This document shows, piece after piece, positions 26,725 through 35,555 of a stretch of DNA of 64,000 nucleotides; within the stretch, counting starts at the first letter, position 1; every line of letters starts with the position of its first letter. The translations under genes and the position numbers were made by a program. Origin of the DNA: an uncultured Alistipes sp. (lineage in GTDB: Bacteria; Bacteroidota; Bacteroidia; Bacteroidales; Rikenellaceae); assembly GCA_949288735.1 (NCBI GenBank), contig CASELE010000002.1:1-64000 (forward strand), in the 5' to 3' direction. Under the pieces are notes generated by a model. It saw only the letters and a list, made by a program, of their open reading frames with translations, was not told the DNA's origin and did not search any database.

Positions 26725-26755
26725 CAAATATAGGGACTTTTTCGCAACCTGCAAA
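26725..26755 (-). promoter_or_regulatory. Promoter of tRNA-Leu
   Basis: On the minus strand: TTTG (26755-26752), 19 bases, then TATATTTG (26732-26725), which lies 28 bases before the tRNA. One of the best matches to the Bacteroidetes -33/-7 consensus in the window. Confidence 0.82.
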
Positions 26756-26792
26756 ATATCGGACCGAAAAATTTGCGATACGCCCGGAAAGC

Positions 26793-26829
26793 ATGCGGCC
26801 GGAGCCCCGTTCCCGGGCTCCGGCCGCAT
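26793..26829 (-). terminator. Hairpin after the S46 peptidase
   Basis: A 15-pair GC-rich stem (26793-26807 with 26815-26829), 7-base loop, 17 bases after the peptidase stop. No clear T tract. Confidence 0.65.
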
Positions 26830-26846
26830 CTGCGGAGCGGTGTCCG

Positions 26847-28838
26847 CTACCGGAGCGTCATCTCGTCGAGCAGGTAGCCGGCGCCGCCCACCCGGTCGAT
26901 GACGAAGAGCACGTAGCGGATATCCACGGCGATGTTGCGGCATATCGAGGGGTCGAACTCGAGGTCGCTCATCGTCGAGCGCCACGTGCGGTCGAAGTTG
27001 ATGCCGACGAGCTCGCCGCGTCCGTTCAGCACGGGCGAGCCCGAATTGCCGCCCGTGGTCTGGCACGTGGCCAGGAAGCAGACGGGGACGGTAGGTCTGC
27101 CGTCGGGTCCGTCGACGGCCCAGCGGCCGTAATCCTTCGCGGCGTAGAGGTCGCGCAGCCGCTGCGGGATGTCGTAGTCGTAGACGTTCGGGTCGTCCTT
27201 GGCGATGATGCCGTCGAGCGTGGTGAGCGGCAGGTGATACTCGCCGTCGGCATACTCATAGCCCGAGACGATGCCGTAGGAGACGCGGAGCGTCGAGTTG
27301 GCGTCGGGGAAGAAGGCCCGTTCGCGGTCCCACTCCTGCAGGCCGCGCATGTAGATCTTGTAGAGCGAGTCGAGCCGGGCGCTGCCGAGCGTGCGCACGC
27401 GGACGAGTCCCAGCGAGTCGCACAGCGCGCGGATGCGGCCCGCCAGCTCGCCCTTCAGCGCGGCGAGTTCGTCGGCGCGGGCCGTCGTGTCGGAGGCGAG
27501 GTCGAAGAGGCGGTCGGCATAGGAGTCCGCGCTTCCGGCCGCGTCGATTCCGGCGCGTACGGCGGGGAGCATGCTCCCGGGTTCGCACCGGCGGGCGTAC
27601 TCCCCGACGGCGAGCCGCCAGAGGGCCCGTTCGGTCGGCCGCCGCGCCTCGAAGAGGGGATCGCGGAGCTCGGCCGCCGCGTAGGGCATCGGCAGCGTGC
27701 GGAGCGTTTCGGAGAGGAGCTCCAGATCGAAGTAGTGGGGGATGATGCGGGCGTATTCCCGCTTCATCTCCCCGACCGTGCCGCGGTATCCGGCGCGGTC
27801 GGCGGCCCAGAGGTCGAAGGCCTCCTCGTAGGCCCGCTTGCGCTCGGCCGTGCCGAGCCGTTCGAGCCCCAGCACCTCGCCCTGCCACTTCTTCCAGGCG
27901 TTGGCGACGTTGGCGTAGCGGGCGGCGTAGAAGATGCGCAGGGCGGGATCCTCGGCCTGCGCCTCGGCCATGAGGGCGAGGCGGGCGGTGCGGATGGCGA
28001 TCTTCGCCGGGTCGGAGCGGTGCTGCACGTAGTCGACGGCGTCCGAGAGGACATACTGCTGCGTGGAGCCCGGGAAACCGTAGGTGAGGGCGAAGTCGCC
28101 CTCCTCCACGCCGCGGGTCGAGACGGTGAAATGGCGGCGCGGACGATAGGGCACGTTCTCGGGCGAGTAGGCGGCCGGCTCGTTGTCGGGGGCAGCGTAG
28201 ACGCGGAAGACGGAGAAGTCGCCCGTGTGGCGGGGCCAGATCCAGTTGTCGGTGTCGCCGCCGAAGCGTCCGATCGACGAGGGGGGCGTGCCCACCAGCC
28301 GCACGTCGTCGTACTGGCGGTAGACGAAGAGGAACTGCTGGTTGCCGTAGTACATCTGTTCGACCGAGGCGCGGTAACCCTTGCCTTCGGCTTCGGCTTC
28401 GGCGATGATCTCGCCGGCCGTCTCGCCTGCGGCGATGCGGTCGGTCACCTCCTCCATGCGGACGAGTATGCGGACGTAGAGCCCTTCGGCGGGGAGCTCT
28501 TCGGCTTCGGAGCGTGCCCAGTAGCCGTAGGTCAGGTAGTCGTGCTCGACGGACGAGAGGGCCTGGATGGCGCCGTAGCCGCAGTGGTGGTTGGTGAAGA
28601 GAAGGCCGCGGTCGGAGACCAGTTCGCCCGTGCAGAAGCCGCCGAACGAGACGACGGCGTCCTTCATCGAGGCCTTGTTCACCGCATAGATGTCCTCGGC
28701 CGTGAGGCGGAATCCCCGCTGGCGCATCTCCTTGATGCGCGGCTGGATGAGGCTCGGAAGCCACATCCCCTCGTCGGCGACGGCCGCGAGGGCGGAGAGC
28801 GTACAGAGTACGAGCAGAAGCGTGCGTTTGAGTTTCAT
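26847..28838 (-). CDS. S46 family dipeptidyl-peptidase (DPP11-like)
   Basis: A 663-residue periplasmic serine peptidase releasing dipeptides, central to the amino-acid-based metabolism of many Bacteroidales. Signal peptide about residues 1-21. The chymotrypsin-like halves hold the catalytic His in FTNHHCGYGAI (His84/85) and Ser in GGNSGSPVLNG. The residue 18 positions after that Ser is Arg (GINFDR); in Porphyromonas gingivalis DPP11 the equivalent Arg673 gives preference for Asp/Glu, while DPP7 has Gly. So Asp/Glu preference is predicted. The ATG at 28838 gives the signal peptide directly. It follows maf by 47 bases. Confidence 0.93.
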   Translation of the reverse strand: MKLKRTLLLVLCTLSALAAVADEGMWLPSLIQPRIKEMRQRGFRLTAEDIYAVNKASMKDAVVSFGGFCTGELVSDRGLLFTNHHCGYGAIQALSSVEHDYLTYGYWARSEAEELPAEGLYVRILVRMEEVTDRIAAGETAGEIIAEAEAEGKGYRASVEQMYYGNQQFLFVYRQYDDVRLVGTPPSSIGRFGGDTDNWIWPRHTGDFSVFRVYAAPDNEPAAYSPENVPYRPRRHFTVSTRGVEEGDFALTYGFPGSTQQYVLSDAVDYVQHRSDPAKIAIRTARLALMAEAQAEDPALRIFYAARYANVANAWKKWQGEVLGLERLGTAERKRAYEEAFDLWAADRAGYRGTVGEMKREYARIIPHYFDLELLSETLRTLPMPYAAAELRDPLFEARRPTERALWRLAVGEYARRCEPGSMLPAVRAGIDAAGSADSYADRLFDLASDTTARADELAALKGELAGRIRALCDSLGLVRVRTLGSARLDSLYKIYMRGLQEWDRERAFFPDANSTLRVSYGIVSGYEYADGEYHLPLTTLDGIIAKDDPNVYDYDIPQRLRDLYAAKDYGRWAVDGPDGRPTVPVCFLATCQTTGGNSGSPVLNGRGELVGINFDRTWRSTMSDLEFDPSICRNIAVDIRYVLFVIDRVGGAGYLLDEMTLR

Positions 28839-28885
28839 ATGGGTAGTGTTGGTTTCGGGATTTCTGTATGCGATTTCCGGCCGGA

Positions 28886-29479
28886 CTATCCGAGGAAGCG
28901 GTCCAGCTCGACGTAGAGCCTCTGCACGGGAAGCCCCATCACGTTGTAGAACGATCCCTCGATGCATTCGACGGCGGCGTAGCCTATCCACTCCTGTATG
29001 CCGTAGGCGCCCGCCTTGTCCAGGGGGCGGAAGCGCTCCACGTAGTAGGCGATCTCCTCGTCGGCCAGGGGGCGGAACCAGACGTCGGTGCGTGCCTCGA
29101 AGGCGTGCAGCCGCCCGGCCGTGCGCAGGGCGACACCCGAGACCACCGTATGGCGCGATCCGGCCAGCCGCCCGAGCATCGCCGCGGCTTCGTCCGTGTC
29201 GCGGGGCTTGCCGAGCACCTCGCCGCGGTGGACCACCACGGTGTCGGCCGTGAGGAGGATGTCGCGCGGGCCGAGCGGCACGGGGCAGGCCTCGCTCTTG
29301 AGCCGTGCGAGGTAGAGGGGCACCTCCTCGGCCGGCAGCGTTTCGGGATAGCGTTCGTCGCAGCCGTACTTCGGGGCCATTTCATAGGGTATCCCGCAGG
29401 CGGTGAGCAGCTCGCGCCGGCGCGGCGACTGCGAGGCCAGCATGAGACGGTACGGGGCGAGTTTTTCGTGCAGCAGCAT
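28886..29479 (-). CDS. maf: Maf-family nucleoside triphosphate pyrophosphatase
   Basis: A 197-residue Maf protein; characterised members hydrolyse dTTP, UTP or modified nucleotides and so keep them out of DNA or RNA. The N-terminal phosphate-binding motif LASQSPRRRELL (about residues 14-25), ILLTADTVVVHRGEVLGKP, and the C-terminal IQEWIGYAAVECIEGSFYNVMGLP are clear. First gene of a two-gene unit with the S46 peptidase. Confidence 0.95.
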   Translation of the reverse strand: MLLHEKLAPYRLMLASQSPRRRELLTACGIPYEMAPKYGCDERYPETLPAEEVPLYLARLKSEACPVPLGPRDILLTADTVVVHRGEVLGKPRDTDEAAAMLGRLAGSRHTVVSGVALRTAGRLHAFEARTDVWFRPLADEEIAYYVERFRPLDKAGAYGIQEWIGYAAVECIEGSFYNVMGLPVQRLYVELDRFLG

Positions 29480-29567
29480 GGGTCTCTCTTCGGTTTCGGT
29501 CCGTCCGGGCGCTCCGCTCCGCCGTTCGGGCGGGGCGGTCGTGCATGGGACGGCGCGTTGCGGAGAG

Positions 29568-29575
29568 CAAAGATA
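29568..29575 (-). promoter_or_regulatory. -7 box of the maf promoter
   Basis: TATCTTTG on the minus strand, 89 bases before maf; no clear -33. Confidence 0.5.
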
Positions 29576-29593
29576 GGGAAAATCTGCGTTTCG

Positions 29594-29650
29594 CCGCCCG
29601 AAGAGGCCGTAATTTCGGCGCGGGGCGCCGCCGCGTGCCTCTTCGGGCGG
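29594..29650 (-). terminator. Hairpin ending the lpxB operon
   Basis: A perfect 14-pair stem (29594-29607 with 29637-29650) enclosing a smaller GC hairpin, 6 bases after the FAH-family stop codon. No long T run. Confidence 0.6.
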
Positions 29651-29656
29651 GCCGCG

Positions 29657-30265
29657 TCAGCGTATGTCGAAGTCGAGCAGTGTCTCCCCTTCGAGCGCGG
29701 CGCGCAGCGTGTCGCCCGGACGGAGGGCGACAGGGGGTGCCGGCGACCCCGTGAAGAGGAGGTCGCCCGTGCGCAGGGTGAGGTATTGCGAGACGCAGGC
29801 GATGAGGCGGTCGACCGGGCGGAGCATGTCGCCCGTGAACCCCTCCTGGCATACGGCGCCGTTCACCTCGAGCGTGAAGCGGAGCCGTCCCGTGTCGCCC
29901 GCCTCCGCGGGCGCGACGAAGCGCGGGGCGATGGCGAACGAGTGGTCGAAGGCCGTCGCACGCTCCCAGGGCAGCCCCCGCGCGGCGTCCGCGGCGAGCA
30001 GGTCGGCCGCCGCGAAACCGACGGCGAGCGTCACCTCGCGGTAGTAGCGCGAGGCGAAGCGCTCGTCGATGCACTTGCCCACGCGGTCGATACGCACTAC
30101 CAGGCCGCAGCCGCCCGTCACTCCGCGTGTGAAGCGGGGGATATAGAGGGGGTCGTTGTTGCGCAGCAGCGCTGTGTCGGGCCTCAGGAACCAGAGCGGT
30201 CCGGCGTCGTGCTCCGCCCCGGCGGCGGTGGCGGGATAGTTGCAGTCTATGCAGATGATTTTCAT
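29657..30265 (-). CDS. Fumarylacetoacetate hydrolase-family protein
   Basis: A 202-residue single-domain member of the FAH superfamily. The metal-binding region appears in reduced form, GLVVRIDRVGKCIDERFASRYY and FTGDMLRPVDRLIACVSQYLTLRTGDLLFTGSP. Relatives cleave or decarboxylate beta-keto acids (for example acylpyruvates). Its substrate is unknown. It starts by ATGA overlap with the small membrane protein, so is translated together with lpxB. Confidence 0.88.
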   Translation of the reverse strand: MKIICIDCNYPATAAGAEHDAGPLWFLRPDTALLRNNDPLYIPRFTRGVTGGCGLVVRIDRVGKCIDERFASRYYREVTLAVGFAAADLLAADAARGLPWERATAFDHSFAIAPRFVAPAEAGDTGRLRFTLEVNGAVCQEGFTGDMLRPVDRLIACVSQYLTLRTGDLLFTGSPAPPVALRPGDTLRAALEGETLLDFDIR

Positions 30266-30522
30266 GGCCGTATGGTAGGATTCTCTCCCTCTTTCTCCCT
30301 CTGTCCGGCAGCGCGGGCTGCCGTGGCGGCGACCAGCAGCACGCCGACGAAGCCGGCGAAGAGGCGTCGCCGCATCCGCCGCCAGGCGGCATACTGCCGC
30401 CCGTCGGCCGGCCTGGGGGCGTATCCGGCCATCAGCTGCGGAAAGAGGCCGATGCCGAGTCCCGCGGCCGCGATGGCGAGCCCGATGCAGAGCCCTGCGT
30501 GTTCGTCGAAGAGCGCGCTCAT
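30262..30522 (-). CDS. Small membrane protein (possibly DUF3784-like)
   Basis: An 86-residue protein with two hydrophobic segments (about residues 9-28 and 53-68) separated by a basic, Arg-rich loop with FPQLMAGYAPRPADG. The FPxLxAGY pattern recalls DUF3784 membrane proteins, but I am not certain. It overlaps both lpxB and the FAH gene by 4 bases (ATGA), good evidence for translation. Confidence 0.7.
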   Translation of the reverse strand: MSALFDEHAGLCIGLAIAAAGLGIGLFPQLMAGYAPRPADGRQYAAWRRMRRRLFAGFVGVLLVAATAARAAGQREKEGENPTIRP

Positions 30523-31673
30523 GCCTCTCCTCCTCTCCGCTTCTCCATGCGCCGCAGTTCGTCGGTCATGCGGCGTGCCACCCGCTCGCTTGCGCCGGGG
30601 CCCCCGATGAGGCGGCGCAGCTCGTCGAAGTCGCGGAGCATCCGCTCGCGTTTCGCGCCTCCCGTGAGGATGGCGCGGAGCTCCTCTTCGGCCCGTGCGA
30701 TGTCGAGATCCCACTGGATGATTTCGGCGACCGACTCGCGGCCGAGGTTGAGATTCACCAGCGAGACCCAGGGGACCTTCAGCACGTAGGGCCTGAGCCA
30801 GCACTGCACGCGCAGCGTGCGGTAGACCACCACCTCGGGCGTGCCCAGCAGGGCCGTCTCGAGGGTCGCCGTGCCCGAGGTGACCACGGCCGCCTCGGCG
30901 GCGTGGAGCACCTCGTAGGTGCGGTCGACGAGACAGCGGATGCCCGTGCCCTTCAGCCATTCGTCGTAGAGGGCGCGGTCGAGCCACGGCACCCCCGCCA
31001 CGACGAACTGCCTGTCGGGGAAGCGGCGGGCCAGGGCGACCATCAGCGGCAGGTTGTCGCGTATCTCGCCGCGGCGGCTGCCGGCCAGCAGGGCGACGAT
31101 GGGACGTTCGTCGAGCCCTTCGCTGCGGCGGAACTCCTCGGGCGAGGGGAGCGCCGCGCGTCGTGCCTCGACGGCGTCGGCGAGCGGGTTGCCCTCGAAG
31201 AGGGGTTCGACGCCCCGCGCCGGGAACCACTCCCGCTCGAAGGGGAAGATGACGAAGAGCCGGTCCACGTAACGGCGGATCGACTTCACGCGCCACTCGC
31301 GCCACGCCCACACCTTCGGGGCGATGTAGTAGAAGACGCGGATGCCGCGTCCGTGGGCCCAGCGGGCCATCTTCATGTTGAAGCCCGGGTAGTCGATGAG
31401 CACGAGCGCGTCGGGGGCGAACGCGGCCACGTCGGCGCGGCATTCGCGCATCTGGCGGCGGATGGTGCCGAGGTTGGCGAGCACCTGAACGATGCCGAAG
31501 AAGGAGGTCTCTCGGTAGTGCTTCGCCAGGGCGTCGCGGCCGCCTGCGGCGGCCATCTTGTCGCCGCCCCAGAAGCGGAAGCGTGCTTCGGGATCGCTCC
31601 GCTTCAGCCCCTCGATGAGGTTGGCGCCGTGCAGGTCTCCCGACGGTTCGCCGGCTATGAGGTAGTATTTCAT
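30519..31673 (-). CDS. lpxB: Lipid-A-disaccharide synthase
   Basis: A 384-residue family 19 glycosyltransferase joining UDP-2,3-diacylglucosamine and lipid X into the lipid A disaccharide at the inner membrane. AGEPSGDLHGANLI at the N-terminus, YYIAPKVWAWREWRVKSI, LAGSRRGEIRDNLP and TSGTATLETALLGTPEVVVYR match the family well. Length is normal. Gene context is an operon with trmD and an FkbM methyltransferase. Confidence 0.96.
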   Translation of the reverse strand: MKYYLIAGEPSGDLHGANLIEGLKRSDPEARFRFWGGDKMAAAGGRDALAKHYRETSFFGIVQVLANLGTIRRQMRECRADVAAFAPDALVLIDYPGFNMKMARWAHGRGIRVFYYIAPKVWAWREWRVKSIRRYVDRLFVIFPFEREWFPARGVEPLFEGNPLADAVEARRAALPSPEEFRRSEGLDERPIVALLAGSRRGEIRDNLPLMVALARRFPDRQFVVAGVPWLDRALYDEWLKGTGIRCLVDRTYEVLHAAEAAVVTSGTATLETALLGTPEVVVYRTLRVQCWLRPYVLKVPWVSLVNLNLGRESVAEIIQWDLDIARAEEELRAILTGGAKRERMLRDFDELRRLIGGPGASERVARRMTDELRRMEKRRGGEA

Positions 31674-31715
31674 GCCTGTTCCGATGATGTCCTGACCGGA
31701 CGATTGTGTTGTCGT

Positions 31716-32396
31716 TTACTCTTCCCCCAGCAGGTCGGGACGCAGCCGGCGGGTGCGTTCGAGCGACTGCTCCTCCTGCCAGCGGGCGATCTCGGCGAAG
31801 TTGCCCGAGAGCAGCACGTCCGGGACGCGCCAGCCGCGGAACTCCGCGGGCCGCGTGTAGACGGGCGGCGCCAGCAGGTCGTCCTGGAAGCAGTCCGTGA
31901 GGGCCGAGGCCTCGTCGCCGAGGGCGCCGGGCAGCAGCCGCACCACCGAGTCGGCGATGATGCAGGCGGCCAGCTCGCCTCCCGTGAGGACGTAGTCGCC
32001 GATCGAGATCTCGCGCGTGACGAGATGCTCGCGGATGCGGTGGTCGATTCCCTTGTAGTGGCCGCAGAGGATGATGAGGTTGCCGAGCGTCGAGAGTCTG
32101 TTGGCTTCGTGCTGGTTGTAGCGGATGCCGTCGGGCGAGGTGTAGATCACCTCGTCGTAGGGTCGCTCGGCCTGCAGCTTCTCGACCAGCTCGAAGACCG
32201 GCTCGGGCTTCATGACCATCCCCGCCTCGCCGCCGAAGGGGTAGTCGTCGGTCGTCTTGCGCCGGTCGTGGGCGTAGTCGTGGAGGTTGTGCACGACGAT
32301 CTCCACGAGTCCCTTCTCCTGGGCGCGCTTGAGTATCGACTCGTTCAGGGGCGACACCAGCAGGTCGGGGACGGACGATATGATATCTATACGCAT
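31716..32396 (-). CDS. trmD: tRNA (guanine-37-N1)-methyltransferase
   Basis: A 226-residue SPOUT methyltransferase that modifies G37 of several tRNAs and protects against frameshifting. The knot-forming motifs [15 protein letters not shown] and [16 protein letters not shown], plus [17 protein letters not shown], are clear. It starts 5 bases after the FkbM gene. The usual partners rimM and rplS are absent here. Confidence 0.97.
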   Translation of the reverse strand: MRIDIISSVPDLLVSPLNESILKRAQEKGLVEIVVHNLHDYAHDRRKTTDDYPFGGEAGMVMKPEPVFELVEKLQAERPYDEVIYTSPDGIRYNQHEANRLSTLGNLIILCGHYKGIDHRIREHLVTREISIGDYVLTGGELAACIIADSVVRLLPGALGDEASALTDCFQDDLLAPPVYTRPAEFRGWRVPDVLLSGNFAEIARWQEEQSLERTRRLRPDLLGEE

Positions 32397-32401
32397 ATCT
32401 T

Positions 32402-33148
32402 TCAGTCGTTTGGTTCGGGTCTGCAGGGCCGGAATATGATGTCTTTCGTGCTGTCGGGGGCGAGGGGCGCCTCGTCTCCGCGGTCGAGCGTGAAACCCCG
32501 GTAGCCCAGTTCTCCGAAGAGGGCGACGATTCGCGTGCGGTTTTCGCCGCCCGTCTCGACGAGCACGGTGGGACGGAAGCGTTCGAGCAGGGGGCGCATC
32601 TCGCCGAGGACGACCGTCTCGTAACCCTCGATGTCGCACTTGATGAAGTCGAGCCGTTCGAGACGGGCGAAGAGCTCGCTGCCGCGCCGCATGGGGGCCG
32701 TGAACTCCATGGCGGCCGCGGCGCCCGACTCGTTGACGAAGTTGCGGCCGGTGCCGAAGTATCCGGCCGAGCGCACCGAGTCGTTGCCCATGCGGACGGT
32801 GCGCTCCCCGTCGCCGAGGGCGCAGGCGAAGATCTCGACGTTGGTGCGGCGGCGCAGGTTGCGGCGCAGCACGGCGACGACCGGCGGCACGGGCTCGACG
32901 GCGTAGACACGGCCCCGGGGCCCGACCAGCCGGGCGAGCGGCCGGGTGTAGTAGCCGAGGTTGGCGCCGATGTCGATGCAGATGTCGCCCGGGCGGACCA
33001 GCCGCGGCAGGTGGTAGAGATACTCCATGGCGGGCGAGCGGCGGCCGATGCCGAGCCGCAGTGCGGCGAAGCAGAGGAGGCTCACGGCCCGCAGGTATCC
33101 TTCGAGCGGGAGGAGCCGGTAGAGCAGTCTGTGGAGCGGTTTGTTCAA
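32402..33148 (-). CDS. FkbM-family methyltransferase
   Basis: A 248-residue SAM-dependent methyltransferase. SAM-binding motif [20 protein letters not shown] (about residues 57-76), then [18 protein letters not shown] and [17 protein letters not shown], match the FkbM family. Such enzymes often O-methylate sugars of surface glycans. With lpxB in the same operon a role in lipopolysaccharide or another envelope glycan is plausible but inferred. Confidence 0.9.
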   Translation of the reverse strand: MNKPLHRLLYRLLPLEGYLRAVSLLCFAALRLGIGRRSPAMEYLYHLPRLVRPGDICIDIGANLGYYTRPLARLVGPRGRVYAVEPVPPVVAVLRRNLRRRTNVEIFACALGDGERTVRMGNDSVRSAGYFGTGRNFVNESGAAAAMEFTAPMRRGSELFARLERLDFIKCDIEGYETVVLGEMRPLLERFRPTVLVETGGENRTRIVALFGELGYRGFTLDRGDEAPLAPDSTKDIIFRPCRPEPND

Positions 33149-33182
33149 CGCGGTGCGGATGGTTGGGGCCTTCGGGGCCGGG

Positions 33183-33854
33183 TCAGTTGCTGCAGTTCAC
33201 CTCGCCCTGGAGCACTTCGACGATGAAGGGGTTGTAGAGCGTCTCGTGTCCGATGGTGCTCTCGGGGCCGTGGCCGGGAAGGAGGCGCACGTCGTCGCCC
33301 AGCGGGAGGATGCGGTCGAGTATCGAGCGCATGATCCACGAGTAGTTGCCTCCGGGCAGGTCGGTGCGGCCTATCGATTCGCGGAAGAGGGTGTCGCCCG
33401 TGAAGAGTGTCTTCGACAGGGGCTCGTAGAGCGCGACGTGGCCCGGCGTGTGGCCCGGCGTGGGGACGACGCGCAGCGCGGTGCGGCCGAAGCGCACCTC
33501 GTCGAGCCCGTCGAGATCGAGGTCGACCCTTTCAGGCATCGGTCCGACGGGCACGCCGTAGACCGAGCCGCTCGTGCGGGCGTGCTCCACGAGAAAGAGG
33601 TCGCGGGCCGAGAGGGCGAAGGGTATGCCGTATGTGCGGCGCAGCCACTCGACGCCCAGCACGTGGTCGAAGTGGCCGTGGGTGTTGACCGCGAGGCGGG
33701 GGGTGAGTCCGTGCTCCTCGATGAACCGGCGGAGCCGTTCGTTCTCCCGGTCCGAGGCGTTGCCGGCGTCGACGACGGCGCACTCGAGCGTCTCGTCCCA
33801 CAGGACGTAGGTGTTCTCCTGGATGGGGTTGAAGGTGAGCGTGGCGATTTGCAT
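33183..33854 (-). CDS. Metallo-beta-lactamase-fold hydrolase (glyoxalase II-like)
   Basis: A 223-residue hydrolase. The metal-binding motif reads NTHGHFDHVLG, with later His in TPGHTPGH and Asp in FTGDTLF and a final GHGPESTIGHE, as in the short hydroxyacylglutathione hydrolase-like group. Substrate unknown. The start at 33854 leaves a 38-base gap to the promoter box. It heads the six-gene operon including trmD and lpxB. Confidence 0.92.
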   Translation of the reverse strand: MQIATLTFNPIQENTYVLWDETLECAVVDAGNASDRENERLRRFIEEHGLTPRLAVNTHGHFDHVLGVEWLRRTYGIPFALSARDLFLVEHARTSGSVYGVPVGPMPERVDLDLDGLDEVRFGRTALRVVPTPGHTPGHVALYEPLSKTLFTGDTLFRESIGRTDLPGGNYSWIMRSILDRILPLGDDVRLLPGHGPESTIGHETLYNPFIVEVLQGEVNCSN

Positions 33855-33892
33855 GGTATGCGTAAATGTTACGTGCGGTCTCTTCCGCAGGA

Positions 33893-33900
33893 CAAAGATA
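33893..33900 (-). promoter_or_regulatory. -7 box of the metallo-hydrolase-to-FAH operon promoter
   Basis: TATCTTTG on the minus strand, 39 bases before the first gene. Divergent from the rlmD promoter. Confidence 0.6.
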
Positions 33901-33977
33901 GCGTTTTTGTGCGAAATGCGCACCATCGGCCCGCCGCCGTGCGACGGAGCCGGTGCGCGGGGTTGCGGAAAAATTCG

Positions 33978-33985
33978 TACCTTTG
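33978..33985 (+). promoter_or_regulatory. -7 box of the rlmD promoter
   Basis: TACCTTTG, 23 bases before the start of rlmD. No -33 at the usual distance. Confidence 0.6.
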
Positions 33986-34008
33986 AAGCCCGAAATACCG
34001 AACGACGC

Positions 34009-35421
34009 ATGGCACGCAAGAGAGCGAATCTGCCCCTGATCGAGGGGCTCGAGATTACGACCCTCGCCGCCGAGGGCAAGGCGATGGGACACTGGAACGA
34101 CATGGTGGTCTTCGTCCCGCTCGCCGTTCCGGGCGACGTGGTGGACGTGCAGGTCCTCCGCCGTCGCCGCCGCTACATGGAGGGGCGGGTCGTGCGCTAC
34201 GTGCGGCGGTCGGACCTGCGCGCGGAGCCCTTCTGCGAGCACTTCGGGGTCTGCGGCGGCTGCAAGTGGCAGAACCTGCCCTACGACGAGCAGCTGCGCT
34301 TCAAGCGCGAGCAGGTGCGCGACCAGCTCACGCGCATCGGCCGGGTGGCTCTCCCCGAGGTGGAGCCCTGCCTGGGTTCGGCGCGGACGCGCTGCTACCG
34401 CAACAAGTTGGAGTTCACCTTCGCCGACCGCCGCTGGCTGACGCGCGAGGAGGTGGCCGCCGGCGGCGACATCGCCGCGGAGCCGGCCCTCGGCTTCCAC
34501 ATCCCGGGCATGTTCGACAAGGTGCTCGACATCCGCGCCTGCCTGCTGCAGCCCGACCCCTCGAACGCTATCCGGCTCGAGGCGAAGCGCTTCTGCCTGG
34601 AGCGGGGCTACTCCTTCTACAACGCACGCACGCACGAAGGCTTCATGCGCAACCTGATCATCCGTACCGCCTCGACGGGCGAGGTGATGGTCGTGGCGGT
34701 CGTCGGGGCCGACGACCCGGAGCGTGTCGGGGCGCTGCTCGACCGGCTGGGCGACCGCTTCCCGGAGATCACCTCGCTCATGTACGTGGTCAACACCAAG
34801 TGGAACGATTCGGTCTCCGACCTCGTGCCGGTCTGCTGGCGCGGGCGCGACCACATCATGGAGCGGATGGAGGAGCTGAGCTTCCGCGTGGGCCCCAAGT
34901 CCTTCTACCAGACCAATTCCGAGCAGGCCCTCGTGCTCTACCGCGTGGCGCGCGACTTCGCGGGGCTCACGGGTTCGGAGACCCTCTACGACCTCTACAC
35001 GGGCACGGGGACCATCGCCTGCTTCTGCGCGGCGCGCTGCCGGCGGGTGGTGGGCATCGAGTATGTCCCCGAGGCCATCGAGGATGCGCGCCGCAACGCC
35101 GCGCTCAACGGCATAGACAACGCCGAATTCTTCGCCGGCGACATGAAGGAGGTGCTCACCGACGCCTTCGTCGCGGCCCACGGCCGGCCCGATACGGTCA
35201 TCCTCGACCCGCCCCGCGCGGGAGTCGACGAGCCGGTGCTCGACGTGCTGCTGCGTACGGCTCCCGGGCGCATCGTCTACGTGAGCTGCAATCCGGCGAC
35301 GCAGGCGCGCGACCTGGCGCGGCTCGACGCCGCCTACGAGGTGCGGCGCGTCCAGCCCGTCGACATGTTCCCCCATACGCACCACGTGGAGAACGTCGTG
35401 CTGCTCGTGCGGCGGCCGTAG
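34009..35421 (+). CDS. rlmD: 23S rRNA (uracil-C5)-methyltransferase, RlmD type
   Basis: A 470-residue RumA/TrmA-family enzyme methylating C5 of uracil in 23S rRNA. A TRAM domain (about residues 10-70) is followed by the iron-sulfur cysteines CEHFGVCGGC (about 77-86) with the fourth in DIRACLLQP. The catalytic domain has LYTGTGTIACF (SAM motif), ILDPPRAG and the nucleophile Cys in VYVSCNPATQARDL. RlmD and RlmC are hard to separate outside proteobacteria, so the target uridine is uncertain. The start is just downstream of a promoter box. Confidence 0.9.
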   Translation: MARKRANLPLIEGLEITTLAAEGKAMGHWNDMVVFVPLAVPGDVVDVQVLRRRRRYMEGRVVRYVRRSDLRAEPFCEHFGVCGGCKWQNLPYDEQLRFKREQVRDQLTRIGRVALPEVEPCLGSARTRCYRNKLEFTFADRRWLTREEVAAGGDIAAEPALGFHIPGMFDKVLDIRACLLQPDPSNAIRLEAKRFCLERGYSFYNARTHEGFMRNLIIRTASTGEVMVVAVVGADDPERVGALLDRLGDRFPEITSLMYVVNTKWNDSVSDLVPVCWRGRDHIMERMEELSFRVGPKSFYQTNSEQALVLYRVARDFAGLTGSETLYDLYTGTGTIACFCAARCRRVVGIEYVPEAIEDARRNAALNGIDNAEFFAGDMKEVLTDAFVAAHGRPDTVILDPPRAGVDEPVLDVLLRTAPGRIVYVSCNPATQARDLARLDAAYEVRRVQPVDMFPHTHHVENVVLLVRRP

Positions 35422-35478
35422 CGCCCGCACCGCACGGACCCGGCGCGGCGCACCCCTGTGCCCGTGCCCCGTGCCGCG

Positions 35479-35524
35479 AAACGACGGCGGGACACCCCCG
35501 GAGAGGGGCGTCCCGCCGTCGTTT
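35479..35524. terminator. Bidirectional terminator between rlmD and the SIMPL gene
   Basis: Perfect 15-pair stem (35479-35493 with 35510-35524) beginning AAA and ending TTTT, around a C-rich/G-rich loop, in the gap between convergent genes. Confidence 0.82.
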
Positions 35525-35555
35525 TACAGCCGTATTTTATAAAGGTGCCCGGCCG

